DNA from: Microbacterium sp.
GTDB lineage: Bacteria > Actinomycetota > Actinomycetes > Actinomycetales > Microbacteriaceae
DNA: 38,163 bases
Direction: 5' to 3'
Assembly: GCA_003524435.1 (NCBI GenBank)
Contig: DQHP01000060.1
Coordinates: 1 to 38,163, forward strand
This document shows positions 8,054 to 15,603 of the stretch, piece after piece. The stretch's first letter is position 1. Each line of letters opens with the position of its first letter. A program made the translations under genes and the position numbers. The notes beneath the pieces were generated by a model. The model was given only the letters and a program-made list of their open reading frames with translations. It searched no databases and had not been told where the DNA came from.

Positions 8054-9171
8054 TCGGATATCTCTCTTGTCGATTCGTGGTTCTCGCGTGTCGCTGCGCG
8101 CACCGCGCTGAATAACGCGGTGAGCACGAAGAGTACGAGCGCGGTAACACCCAATGCACCGCCGATCTGCCAACCCTGCGGGATCCCCCAGGCGTCACCG
8201 ACGAAGATCCGCACGACCAGCGAAATGTGCAGCAATGCGGCCGGTACCCAGAACGCCGGACGGTACGGGAGCGAGATCCCCAAGACTGCCGGAAGAATCG
8301 TCGTCGCATGCGCCATGATCATCGAAAAGGTGTAGCCGAGGAAGACGGCGTGAACGACAGCGTCATATCGTGGTTGCGCGTCCGGGCGTCCGAGCAGCAG
8401 CACGACTCCGGCGAGCGCAAGCCAGACGTAGCCGGCAAGGATGCAGGCAGCCATATATCTGGTCACGCCGCTCGAGCGAATCGTGCGGCGTGCCACATCG
8501 TGGTTCACGAGCCATCCGGTCAGCGAGATCAGCACGACGCCCAGCACGATGGCGCCAGCATCCGGCAACACGACACCGGCGACGAGAGCGGCGACCATCG
8601 CCCACGCGTGCACGAGTAGCCAGAATCCAGCGCGCGGCCCCATCGTTATCCGTGCGAGTTCGACGCGTTCGGCGGCGATTGTCAGCACCACGAAGCCGAT
8701 GATCCATGGGAGTACGTGCGCCATGCTGTCAGGAACGAGCCAGAGGATCGCTCCAACCAGCGCGAGACCGGCGCCCAGGAGCTGTGTCAACAGCGCCGCA
8801 TCGTACTGACGTCGCCACAGCGGAATGTAGACACCCACGAACGCTGCCGCACCCGCGATAAGTGTCGACTTCGCGACAAGGAGAGGCACGGCGGGAACAA
8901 CCAGCGCGAGGCCGCCGAGCCCAAGCAGCATCGGCGCTGCGTATCCATACCAGCGCCGAAGTGCCGTCGCGCGCTCCAGCGAGATCAGCGTGCCCACGAA
9001 ACTGAGCACCAACAGCATCCCGTGTACTTCCGGGAGGCGAGCGCCGTTGATCGGGGCGGGCAGTCCGATCAGCACAAGCGCTGCCCCCAGGCCTGCAAGC
9101 AATGCGACGGCGGCAGGCAGCAGCCAGACCAGACGCCACGACGGTCCGCGGCGCTGACGGCGAGCGCTCAC
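8050..9171 (-). CDS. Multi-pass membrane protein of nitrite locus, NnrS-like
   Basis: A 373-residue, almost wholly hydrophobic protein with about 10-12 predicted helices. Segments such as EVHGMLLVLSFVGTLISLE near residue 50 and DAVVHAVFLGYTFSMIMAH near 270 place His at helix ends. This resembles NnrS-type heme/copper membrane proteins linked to NO and nitrite stress; the assignment is by look only. The GTG start at 9171 forms a GTGA overlap with the regulator stop at 9168, and its own stop overlaps the nitrite reductase start in an ATGA. The three genes therefore look translationally coupled. The frame runs nine codons further up (ATG 9198), but the overlap favours 9171. Confidence 0.72.
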   Translation of the reverse strand: MSARRQRRGPSWRLVWLLPAAVALLAGLGAALVLIGLPAPINGARLPEVHGMLLVLSFVGTLISLERATALRRWYGYAAPMLLGLGGLALVVPAVPLLVAKSTLIAGAAAFVGVYIPLWRRQYDAALLTQLLGAGLALVGAILWLVPDSMAHVLPWIIGFVVLTIAAERVELARITMGPRAGFWLLVHAWAMVAALVAGVVLPDAGAIVLGVVLISLTGWLVNHDVARRTIRSSGVTRYMAACILAGYVWLALAGVVLLLGRPDAQPRYDAVVHAVFLGYTFSMIMAHATTILPAVLGISLPYRPAFWVPAALLHISLVVRIFVGDAWGIPQGWQIGGALGVTALVLFVLTALFSAVRAATRENHESTREISE

Positions 9172-9842
9172 GCTGATGCTCGCAGATGCAGGGCGCACGC
9201 CCCGTCAACCGCGAAGGGACGCAATGCGCTCTCTAGGTTCGAGCCGTTGGCACGCGCGATGCCTTCGATCATCCCCTCGTGCACTGCGCAGACCACCGTG
9301 TCGTTCTGGGATGCCGCCGCCAGCAGCGGACATGTACGAAGCAGTACCGTCGCGCCGTCGTCCTCTGGCGCGAAGCCTTGCTCGCGCATGACGGCGACAA
9401 CAAGCGTGCGGGTATCGGTTTCTTCTGCTGCGACACCGCGATTCTCGATGAGCTGCCTCCCCCACGCTGTGCCCGCTCTGCGCGCAGGTGTGGCGGGATC
9501 CGCGACAAGACCCCCCAACGCTGACGCCAGTGTCGCGGCAAGCCCTGCATAGGCGCTCCGCTGTGCGGGTGGCAGGGGTTGCCAGCGCCAGGCGGGTCGG
9601 CCGCGGCCAGACAGCCCATCGCGCTCACGCCTGATATGGCCATCGGCGCGCAGTCGCTCGAGGTGCCCTCGTACGGTGTTCTCATGCAGGCCGGTGGCTT
9701 CGACCAGCTCGAGGGTGGTGGCATCTGTGCGTGACTCGATCTCACGCAAGAGTCGTTCGCGCGTTGAAGAGTGACTGCGCCCCGCGGCTGTGCGCCGTCG
9801 CTCGGCAGGTGTGCGGGAACGCTCAGCGTCAATCTTTTCCAC
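9168..9842 (-). CDS. Winged-helix regulator with Cys-containing sensor domain (SufR-like layout)
   Basis: A 224-residue regulator. Residues ~28-75 form a winged helix-turn-helix (DATTLELVEATGLHENTVRGHLERL), followed by a GRGRPAWRW wing. The C-terminal half carries TCPLL, then VCAVHEG 14 residues later, and a last Cys in DGACALH (CX13C, CX30C). This layout resembles SufR-like Fe-S-binding repressors; cluster binding is inferred. It is the first gene of the nitrite operon, suggesting autoregulation and sensing of NO, oxygen, iron or copper. The GTG start at 9842 has no Shine-Dalgarno sequence and lies seven bases after TATAAT. A paralogue lies at 17566-18231. Confidence 0.8.
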   Translation of the reverse strand: MEKIDAERSRTPAERRRTAAGRSHSSTRERLLREIESRTDATTLELVEATGLHENTVRGHLERLRADGHIRRERDGLSGRGRPAWRWQPLPPAQRSAYAGLAATLASALGGLVADPATPARRAGTAWGRQLIENRGVAAEETDTRTLVVAVMREQGFAPEDDGATVLLRTCPLLAAASQNDTVVCAVHEGMIEGIARANGSNLESALRPFAVDGACALHLRASA

Positions 9843-9846
9843 GGGA

Positions 9847-9860
9847 TTGATTATAGTTAA
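9847..9860. promoter_or_regulatory. Possible FNR/CRP-like operator in divergent nir promoter
   Basis: Plus-strand TTGATTATAGTTAA matches the FNR-type pattern TTGAT-N4-ATCAA at 8 of 10 defined positions. It fully overlaps the TATAAT of the minus-strand operon, and a bound protein would block it. It could equally be a site for the local regulator, or chance AT-richness. Confidence 0.3.
9850..9855 (-). promoter_or_regulatory. -10 box TATAAT of nitrite operon, leaderless
   Basis: A perfect TATAAT followed by seven bases and the GTG at 9842. It is the best consensus -10 in the window and drives the regulator, membrane protein and nirK operon. Confidence 0.65.
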
Positions 9861-9893
9861 ATCTGCAGTGGTCAGCCATCGACGGGAGCAAAC

Positions 9894-10208
9894 ATGGGCA
9901 ATATCGAGATTCAGCGTTCACGGTCCGAAGCGGTCAACCAAACCCCGACGGCCGGATGCACCTGCGGCGAAGTCGATGAAGAGCTTCCCGAACTTGACGT
10001 ACAGACCATCCCGCACGCTGTCCGCCATGCCGCGATCTTCGGGGCGATCGAGTCACTCAAGCCCGGTTCGGCCATCGTCATCTCCGCTACCCATGACCCC
10101 GTGCCGCTGCTCACACAGCTCCAGGCACGTCACGGCGATGCGTACAACACTCGTTATCTCGACCAGGGCCCTGACCGCTGGCGCATTCTGATCCGTAAGG
10201 TCGCCTGA
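9894..10208 (+). CDS. DUF2249 domain protein
   Basis: A 104-residue soluble protein. From about residue 33 it follows the DUF2249 pattern: LDVQTIPHAVRHAAIFGAI, then LKPGSAIVISATHDPVPLL, then a C-terminal RWRILIRK. DUF2249 proteins often accompany nitrite/NO genes and hemerythrin-like proteins; the biochemical role is unknown. A Cys pair (GCTCGEVDEE) precedes the domain and might bind metal. The ATG at 9894 has GGGAG eight bases upstream. It is transcribed away from the nitrite operon out of a shared 51-base promoter region, which supports a role in the same response. Confidence 0.78.
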   Translation: MGNIEIQRSRSEAVNQTPTAGCTCGEVDEELPELDVQTIPHAVRHAAIFGAIESLKPGSAIVISATHDPVPLLTQLQARHGDAYNTRYLDQGPDRWRILIRKVA

Positions 10209-10225
10209 GCCCGCTCTTCTGTCGC

Positions 10226-10588
10226 TCAGCCCTCGACGGCGGTCACCGTAAGAGTCATCCCCATCGCGCGGTGATTCGAGATGGAGCACCACCCGTCGAG
10301 ATCTTCAGTGACCACGCCGACATCGATTGTCTCTGAGACGCCTGGGGCAAGATGCTCGCCACCGGTACCGTTTTCCATGACGAGGTCGTGCATCTGTGAC
10401 ACGTCGGTATTGGTCAGCTCGATTACCAGTCGGGTGCCGACGGGGACTTCGATGGCATCGGGAGTGAATCGCATGTTCGCGGCATCAACCTGCACGGTCT
10501 GCACCGCAGCATCAGGGTCGCCCTTTGGCGATGCGGAGCACCCGGCGAGCGCCAAGATCAACACAAGGCAGAGTGCAAGCCTTCTCAT
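10226..10588 (-). CDS. Cupredoxin lipoprotein, paralogue of nirK cupredoxin domain
   Basis: A 120-residue exported copper protein. It has a lipoprotein signal (MRRLALCLVLILALAGC, lipid on Cys17). The cupredoxin domain carries type 1 copper ligands His (MHDLV), Cys (GWCSI), His (SNHR) and Met (MGM). By eye it is ~76% identical (73 of 96, ungapped) to the cupredoxin domain inside the nitrite reductase fusion, so it likely carries electrons to that enzyme at the outer membrane face. ATG 10588 is chosen because it starts the signal peptide and has GGAG eight bases upstream; the frame opens at 10651. It converges on DUF2249. Confidence 0.88.
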   Translation of the reverse strand: MRRLALCLVLILALAGCSASPKGDPDAAVQTVQVDAANMRFTPDAIEVPVGTRLVIELTNTDVSQMHDLVMENGTGGEHLAPGVSETIDVGVVTEDLDGWCSISNHRAMGMTLTVTAVEG

Positions 10589-10679
10589 CGGTGTTCTCCA
10601 TCCTCTGCGCAGCCTCCGGCGCATCATCCACGGTAGTCGTGATCTCACCATGTCCGAGGCATCCGGTTAAATCATCGCC

Positions 10680-11552
10680 ATGAGTGCCACTGCCCTGATT
10701 CACGAAGCTCGATCACATCCAGATGCACACGACGAGGTCATCGACCTGTGGCAGATCGCCAGGGAACTGTCCCTCACGCCCAAAGGACAAGATCGGTCCA
10801 GCAGAAACGCAATACGAATCGCACGGCGTGCCCGCTTCTGGTTCTGGGTAGCGTTCGTTGCAGGGCTGGCGCTCGCTGCAACCGGTATCCTCGGACTCGT
10901 CGTGGGACTTCACGAGCAGGAGTTTCCGTACTTTCACCTCGGATTCTTAGCATTCGCCATAGGCACGCCCATCGGATTGTTCGGGGCGCTCAGCCTGCTC
11001 AGCGCCAATGCGTTTCGACAGCTCGGATCATTCGGCAGGCGCCTCATCGTGCCGTCGTGGTGGGTGTTCACCGTGTCGTCATATGTGTTCGCGCTGACGA
11101 CTGTGGGCGGATTCTTCGCCTTATGGATTGCACCTGAAAGCGTGGTGTCCTTATCTGGGGCAACGCTGTTATCTGCTTTGGTATCGGTGATGTGCAGCAT
11201 GCTTGCGTCATCAAGCGCACAGCCGTTGGTATCAACCGCAACCACGCCGCGCCTGTATCAGGTGCTGGGTTCACAGTTCTGTTGGACCGTGTCACTGCTT
11301 GCCCTGCTTGGGAGGCCTGCAGCTCGTCGGCGTGATCGTCAGAACAGTGGCCCCGGTGCGCTCGAAAACCGTCGCCTGCAGGTGATCGATGCTCTGCTCA
11401 ACGCTCTGCGTGCGCTTCGTGTCCACGATGCAGGCGCTGATCTGCAAGACGCGCTTCTGCGCTGGGAAACCCTTGTTCGGCCGAGCCCGTTTCGTGCGCA
11501 GTCGCCGGCTGCTCGTTCACGCAGATCGCGAGCGCGTCCAACGCCGACCTGA
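10680..11552 (+). CDS. Membrane protein of unknown function
   Basis: Not recognised. The 290-residue product has a charged N-terminal segment of ~50 residues, then about four to five helices between residues ~52 and 210 (for example FWVAFVAGLALAATGILG). An Arg-rich cytoplasmic tail contains a helical stretch (LQVIDALLNALRALRVHD). There is no Shine-Dalgarno sequence; TTAAAT ends seven bases before the ATG, so it may be leaderless. Between ~11310 and 11362 codon usage fits the +1 frame better than the annotated frame, so the last helix may be misread because of paired indels. It sits next to the nitrite locus, but nothing else links it to that function. Confidence 0.6.
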   Translation: MSATALIHEARSHPDAHDEVIDLWQIARELSLTPKGQDRSSRNAIRIARRARFWFWVAFVAGLALAATGILGLVVGLHEQEFPYFHLGFLAFAIGTPIGLFGALSLLSANAFRQLGSFGRRLIVPSWWVFTVSSYVFALTTVGGFFALWIAPESVVSLSGATLLSALVSVMCSMLASSSAQPLVSTATTPRLYQVLGSQFCWTVSLLALLGRPAARRRDRQNSGPGALENRRLQVIDALLNALRALRVHDAGADLQDALLRWETLVRPSPFRAQSPAARSRRSRARPTPT

Positions 11553-11646
11553 TCGCAGCCGCTCCCGCCTTCCTCACGCGCGCTCATCGCCGGCTGATGT
11601 CAATCGCACCAGGCGCGTAACGCGAGTGTCCCCGGGGTGCGGCGCG

Positions 11647-11652
11647 TAGGGT
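11647..11652 (+). promoter_or_regulatory. -10 box, leaderless RNB ribonuclease gene
   Basis: TAGGGT, six bases, then ATG at 11659. The intervening GAAACC has no Shine-Dalgarno character. Confidence 0.55.
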
Positions 11653-11658
11653 GAAACC

Positions 11659-13083
11659 ATGCCTCAGCGTCGCGCCCATGTTGCCCCTTCCGCCGCCCAG
11701 AGCGAACTCGCCACCGCACTGACGGCATTACGCGCCGAACTGGAGATACCGGTCGAGTTCTCGGCAGAGACAGAAGCTGAAGCATCCGTCTCGTCACCGG
11801 CAACACCCGAACTTGATCTACGCGACGTGCCCTTCGTCACCCTCGACCCGGCCGGCGCGAAAGATCTTGACCAGGCATTTCACCTGGCGCGCGAGGGCTC
11901 GGGATACATCGTGCGGTACGCGATTGCCGACGTGCCGGCGTTCGTCAGGCCGGGCGGAGCGGTGGATGCCGCCGCACGCGAGCGCGGACAGACACTGTAT
12001 GCCGCGGATGGACGAATTCCGTTGCATCCGGCCATCCTCAGCGAGGATCATGCGTCGCTGCTGCCCGACGTGGACCGCCCCGCGCTGGTGTGGACATTCG
12101 ATCTGACCGATGACGGCACTGTGTCGAAGTTCCGGCTGGAACGCGCACTTATCCACTCCCGAGCGCAGCTCAACTACGCCACGACGCAGGAGAAGCTGGA
12201 TCGCGGCGAAGACTCTCCGGCCTCCTTGCTGCGTGAAATCGGCGAACTCCGCATCGCGAAAGAACAACAGCGTGGTGGCGCGAGTCTGAACATGCCCGAC
12301 GAAGAGGTCGTGCAGAGTGAGGACGGCACATACTCGATCGTGCGCGCAAGCCCGCTTCCGTTGGAAGAGTGGAACGCTCAGCTCTCGCTGATGACGGGGA
12401 TGGCCGCGGCCGAGCTGATGATCGGTGCGAAGGTCGGAGTGCTGCGCACGATGCCCGCACCCGACGAGAAGGCGTTCAACGTATTTCGCCGACAGACCGA
12501 AGCGCTCGGCCGCCCGTGGACAACCGGCGAGTACGGCGAATATCTACGGAGCCTCGATCGTGAGGATCCGCTGACTCTTCCCGTTCTCGAGGCCGCCGCG
12601 TCCCTGTTCCGCGGTGCGGGATATGTCACTTTTGACGGGTCCGTTCCGGACGATATCGAGCAGGCTGCGATCGCGGCACCGTACGCGCACACGACCGCGC
12701 CCTTGCGCCGCCTCGTCGATCGGTGGGCACTGGCGATCTGCCTCGCCATCTCCGAGGGTTCAGAGGTACCTTCCTGGGCGCGCGAGTCGCTGGCAGAACT
12801 GCCCGAGCGCATGCAGGAGTCACGTCAGCGGGAATCGCAATTGAACGCGGATACGATCAACCGAGTCGAGGCCGCACTGCTGACTCCCCTGGTCGGTTCG
12901 CGAATCGATGCCACCGTGATCGAACTGCGCGGCGAGGACGGCGACCGAGCGAGCATTCAGATCGCAGATCCTGCCGTCACTGCATCCTCTCCGATCCCTA
13001 CCGGAACAAAACCCGGTGACACGATCTCGGTGCAGCTGGTGCGCGCCGATATCGCCAAGGGTGAGGTCGAATTCGCGCTGTGA
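11659..13083 (+). CDS. RNB-domain 3'-5' exoribonuclease (RNase II family)
   Basis: A 474-residue RNase II-family enzyme that should degrade single-stranded RNA from the 3' end. The catalytic motif DPAGAKDLDQAF near residue 62 keeps three of the four Mg-binding Asp of RNase II; the fourth is Gln. Further RNB signatures are YAIADVPAFV, TLYAADGRIPLHP, and the AHTTAPLRRLVDRWA block near 350. At 474 residues it is shorter than E. coli RNase II (~640) and lacks a clear N-terminal cold-shock module. The C-terminal ~70 residues may be a minimal S1/OB fold. The next gene starts inside its stop codon. Confidence 0.88.
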   Translation: MPQRRAHVAPSAAQSELATALTALRAELEIPVEFSAETEAEASVSSPATPELDLRDVPFVTLDPAGAKDLDQAFHLAREGSGYIVRYAIADVPAFVRPGGAVDAAARERGQTLYAADGRIPLHPAILSEDHASLLPDVDRPALVWTFDLTDDGTVSKFRLERALIHSRAQLNYATTQEKLDRGEDSPASLLREIGELRIAKEQQRGGASLNMPDEEVVQSEDGTYSIVRASPLPLEEWNAQLSLMTGMAAAELMIGAKVGVLRTMPAPDEKAFNVFRRQTEALGRPWTTGEYGEYLRSLDREDPLTLPVLEAAASLFRGAGYVTFDGSVPDDIEQAAIAAPYAHTTAPLRRLVDRWALAICLAISEGSEVPSWARESLAELPERMQESRQRESQLNADTINRVEAALLTPLVGSRIDATVIELRGEDGDRASIQIADPAVTASSPIPTGTKPGDTISVQLVRADIAKGEVEFAL

Positions 13084-13925
13084 GCGGGTGGGGACGACTA
13101 AACCCAGCCCAGCAGGCATGGGTCTACGCGAGATTCGACGAACCGAAACTGATCCAGGACATGTCCTGGAATCTCGTGGAGTCCGTCGTGCTACACGTGA
13201 GGAGTGCCGGCGGCGACTTCGTCGTGAAAGCGGGCGACACGAGCAACCATCACATTGATCGAGAGCTTTCCGCTCATCCCGAGTACACCCGCCCTCTCGT
13301 CGAGAGCGGTCATGCCGCCCGGCTGAGCGACGCCGATCTTCCACTCCGCGTGATGATCCTCGATTACCTCCCTGGGCGGTTGTTGGAAGGCACCGACGCG
13401 GAGCGATCGCCTGACACGTATGCCCAGGCAGGAGCGCTGCTGCGTGAGTTTCATCGGCAGGAATCGCGGGAAGACGCAGAGTATTGGCCCCGCACGATCG
13501 CCCGAGCACAATCGTGGTTGGACCGACCACACCGCGTGGCACCGGGTGCAGCGGACCAGGCGCGACGCATCCTGAATTCCGCGCCAACCGAACCGGCTCT
13601 CGTCGTCCCCACGCATGGCGATTGGCAGCCTCGAAACTGGCTGATCGACGGCGATACGGTCCGCGTGATCGATTTCGGTCGTTTCAGCTTCCGCCCGGCT
13701 TCAACAGATCTCACTCGACTGGCTGCGCAGCAATGGCGGGGCCGCCCCGAACTCGAAGCGGCTTTCTTCACAGAGTATGGGCAGGACCCTCGGGATCCGG
13801 CTGAGTGGCGACTTGAACGCTTGACAGAAGCGATCGGTACCGCATGTTGGGCATTCCAGGTTGGTGACGAAGCATTCGAAAACCAAGGCCACCGGATGCT
13901 GAAAGAAGTACTCGCTGCGTTCTAG
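13080..13925 (+). CDS. Aminoglycoside phosphotransferase (APH)-family kinase
   Basis: A 281-residue small-molecule kinase of the APH/choline kinase fold. The catalytic loop HGDWQPRNW (Brenner-type HGDxxxxN) lies near residue 180 and the metal-binding IDFGR near 198. An N-lobe FVVKAG, near residue 45, offers the ATP-contacting Lys. The substrate is unknown; most chromosomal members are not antibiotic kinases. The GTG start overlaps the RNB stop as GTGA, so translation is coupled. The downstream gene converges from the minus strand 23 bases later. Confidence 0.8.
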   Translation: MSGWGRLNPAQQAWVYARFDEPKLIQDMSWNLVESVVLHVRSAGGDFVVKAGDTSNHHIDRELSAHPEYTRPLVESGHAARLSDADLPLRVMILDYLPGRLLEGTDAERSPDTYAQAGALLREFHRQESREDAEYWPRTIARAQSWLDRPHRVAPGAADQARRILNSAPTEPALVVPTHGDWQPRNWLIDGDTVRVIDFGRFSFRPASTDLTRLAAQQWRGRPELEAAFFTEYGQDPRDPAEWRLERLTEAIGTACWAFQVGDEAFENQGHRMLKEVLAAF

Positions 13926-13948
13926 ATCAGATTCCGGTCACTGCGTCG

Positions 13949-14710
13949 CTAAAGCTTGAGCGCTTCGTAGCCTGCCCGCACGTAGCGCAGGAACGTCTCG
14001 CGCTCGGCCTGAAGAACGGCGGCGAGGTTCATGTCGGTCGGCGCCGCCTGCGGTGAGCGGGAGATACGTCCGGCATCCCCTGCCTCCAGCGACGATGCCA
14101 GGGTCAGGCAGATCTCGTCGACAGCGCCAGCGGCGATAAATGTCCCGAACACTCCAGGACCGCCCTCAGAGTGGATGCGGCGCAACCCACGGCGGGCTAG
14201 GTCTTCGCGGACCAGCACCGGATTCAGGTTCTCCGCACCTGCGTCAACGACATCGGCGACCGCACGCAGCGCCTCGCGACGGCCAGATGATGCCGACGCG
14301 ATCGTGTAGATGATCGGCCGGTTCGGGGCATCCGTGAACACGTCGGAGGCGGGATCGAGATCTAGGCTGCCGGAAACCAGCGCGAATGACGGATGCTCCG
14401 CCATCGCCCATTTTAGGCGCCAGGCCACGGCATCCTCCTGGAGCCGCATCGCGCCGTAGCCCTCGTCGCGCACAGTGCCCGCACCGACGAGGATGACGTC
14501 GGCCTGCCGGCGCAGCAGCTCGAAGACTCGTCGATCCGCGTCGTCGCCGAGTTCACCGGAGCGTCCGTGGCGCGTCGCTGCACCGTCAATACTCGAGACG
14601 AAGTTCATCCGCAGCCACGACTCATCAGGAAATGCGTAGGTGTCGAGGATGCTGTCATCGTCGATCTGCGCCGCCGCGTGCGGCCAGAGACGGTTGATTT
14701 CTGCGTTCAT
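13949..14710 (-). CDS. RibD C-terminal/DHFR-like reductase (pyrimidine reductase family)
   Basis: A 253-residue NADPH-dependent reductase of the RibD C-terminal/DHFR superfamily. Signatures are MNFVSSIDGAATRHG near residue 35, ILVGAGTVRDEGYG near 75, and EGGPGVFGTFIAAGAVDEICL near 185. RibD proteins reduce a ribosylaminopyrimidine in riboflavin synthesis, but the M. tuberculosis relative Rv2671 can stand in for dihydrofolate reductase. Here it is the last gene of a folE / reductase / folP operon, and its ATG overlaps the folP stop as ATGA. No riboflavin gene is nearby, so a folate or pterin role is the more natural reading; the substrate is unproven. Confidence 0.82.
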   Translation of the reverse strand: MNAEINRLWPHAAAQIDDDSILDTYAFPDESWLRMNFVSSIDGAATRHGRSGELGDDADRRVFELLRRQADVILVGAGTVRDEGYGAMRLQEDAVAWRLKWAMAEHPSFALVSGSLDLDPASDVFTDAPNRPIIYTIASASSGRREALRAVADVVDAGAENLNPVLVREDLARRGLRRIHSEGGPGVFGTFIAAGAVDEICLTLASSLEAGDAGRISRSPQAAPTDMNLAAVLQAERETFLRYVRAGYEALKL

Positions 14711-15603
14711 ACGTTCCGAGTCGGGTGCATATTGTGTTCGAGACGCGCAGGCTCACGCATTCCGAGGATGGCTTCCACCATACGCACCGCATCAATCGAA
14801 GCTTGGACGTCATGCATCCTGACGATTCGTGCACCGCGCTCGATACACATCGCCATGGCGGCGAGAGAACCTGCGAGCCGCTGCCCCTGCTCGCGGTCAA
14901 TTGACTCTCCGATGAAGTCTTTGTTCGAGACTGCCGCGAGAACCGGGAGTCCCAGGGCGGTGAGCTCATCGAAACGACGTGTCAGCTCCAGCGAGTGCAG
15001 AGTGTTCTTGTCGAGGTCGTGACCGGGATCGATGATGATCCGGTTCCGCGGCACACCCGCGGCCTCTGCTCGTGCCACCCGCTCCTCCAGGAACGTTCGC
15101 ACCTCCTCCACAACATCGTCGAAGTGCGCGGCGGGCTTTTCTGTCCGCGGCGGCCCCACGCTGTGTGTGATGACAATTTGAACGTCGCTGCCAGAGATGG
15201 CCTCGGCCATGTCGGGGTCGCCGAGACCGCTGGTGTCGTTGATGACAGCCGCTCCGGCCGCGATCGCAGCCCGCGCAACCACTGCCCGGTTCGTATCAAC
15301 GGAGACGACGACGTCACTCGCCTTCGCAATGGCCTCAACGACGGGAGCGATCCGATCGATCTCTTCCCCGGCTGTGACGGGTGCACCCCGCCCGAAGGGG
15401 ACGCCGCCAATGTCTACCCAGTCCGCCCCGAGACGTGCCGCCTCAAGCGCCGCCTCGACGGCACGATCAAGAGCGAAAGTCGCGCCGCGGTCATAGAACG
15501 AGTCCGGTGTGCGGTTGACGACGGCCATCACCGCTACCTGGGTGTTGAAATCAAACTGGCGCCGGCCAATCATTCGCTGGTTCGCGGCCTCAGAGCTGTG
15601 CAT
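14707..15603 (-). CDS. folP: Dihydropteroate synthase (possibly a FolP2-type paralogue)
   Basis: A 298-residue TIM barrel joining dihydropterin pyrophosphate to p-aminobenzoate. Motifs in order are VVNRTPDSFYDRG (residue ~26; usual NVTPDSFSDGG), DWVDIGGVPFGRG, VSVDTNRA, AVINDTSG, VSNKDFIGE (usual SRKxFIG, Lys kept) and RMHDV near the end. The loop differences leave room for a FolP2-like paralogue of altered function, as in mycobacteria. ATG 15603 lies inside the preceding gene (14-base overlap). ATG 15573 is the alternative, but its nearest GAGG is too far away. The frame opens at 15684 without support. Confidence 0.83.
   Translation of the reverse strand: MHSSEAANQRMIGRRQFDFNTQVAVMAVVNRTPDSFYDRGATFALDRAVEAALEAARLGADWVDIGGVPFGRGAPVTAGEEIDRIAPVVEAIAKASDVVVSVDTNRAVVARAAIAAGAAVINDTSGLGDPDMAEAISGSDVQIVITHSVGPPRTEKPAAHFDDVVEEVRTFLEERVARAEAAGVPRNRIIIDPGHDLDKNTLHSLELTRRFDELTALGLPVLAAVSNKDFIGESIDREQGQRLAGSLAAMAMCIERGARIVRMHDVQASIDAVRMVEAILGMREPARLEHNMHPTRNV

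Noticed and set aside
8053..8173. 40-codon N-terminal extension of the nitrite reductase fusion
   Set aside because: It overlaps the upstream membrane gene, is Arg-rich, and the ATGA overlap with a purine-rich site marks 8053 as the start.
7511..8335. Plus-strand open frame of 274 codons
   Set aside because: Shadow of the minus-strand membrane domain; composition is Gln/Arg-rich as expected for antisense of hydrophobic GC-rich genes.
13080..13925. Reading the APH-family kinase as an antibiotic resistance gene
   Set aside because: Only general fold motifs are present, and its coupling to an RNase gene gives no link to resistance.
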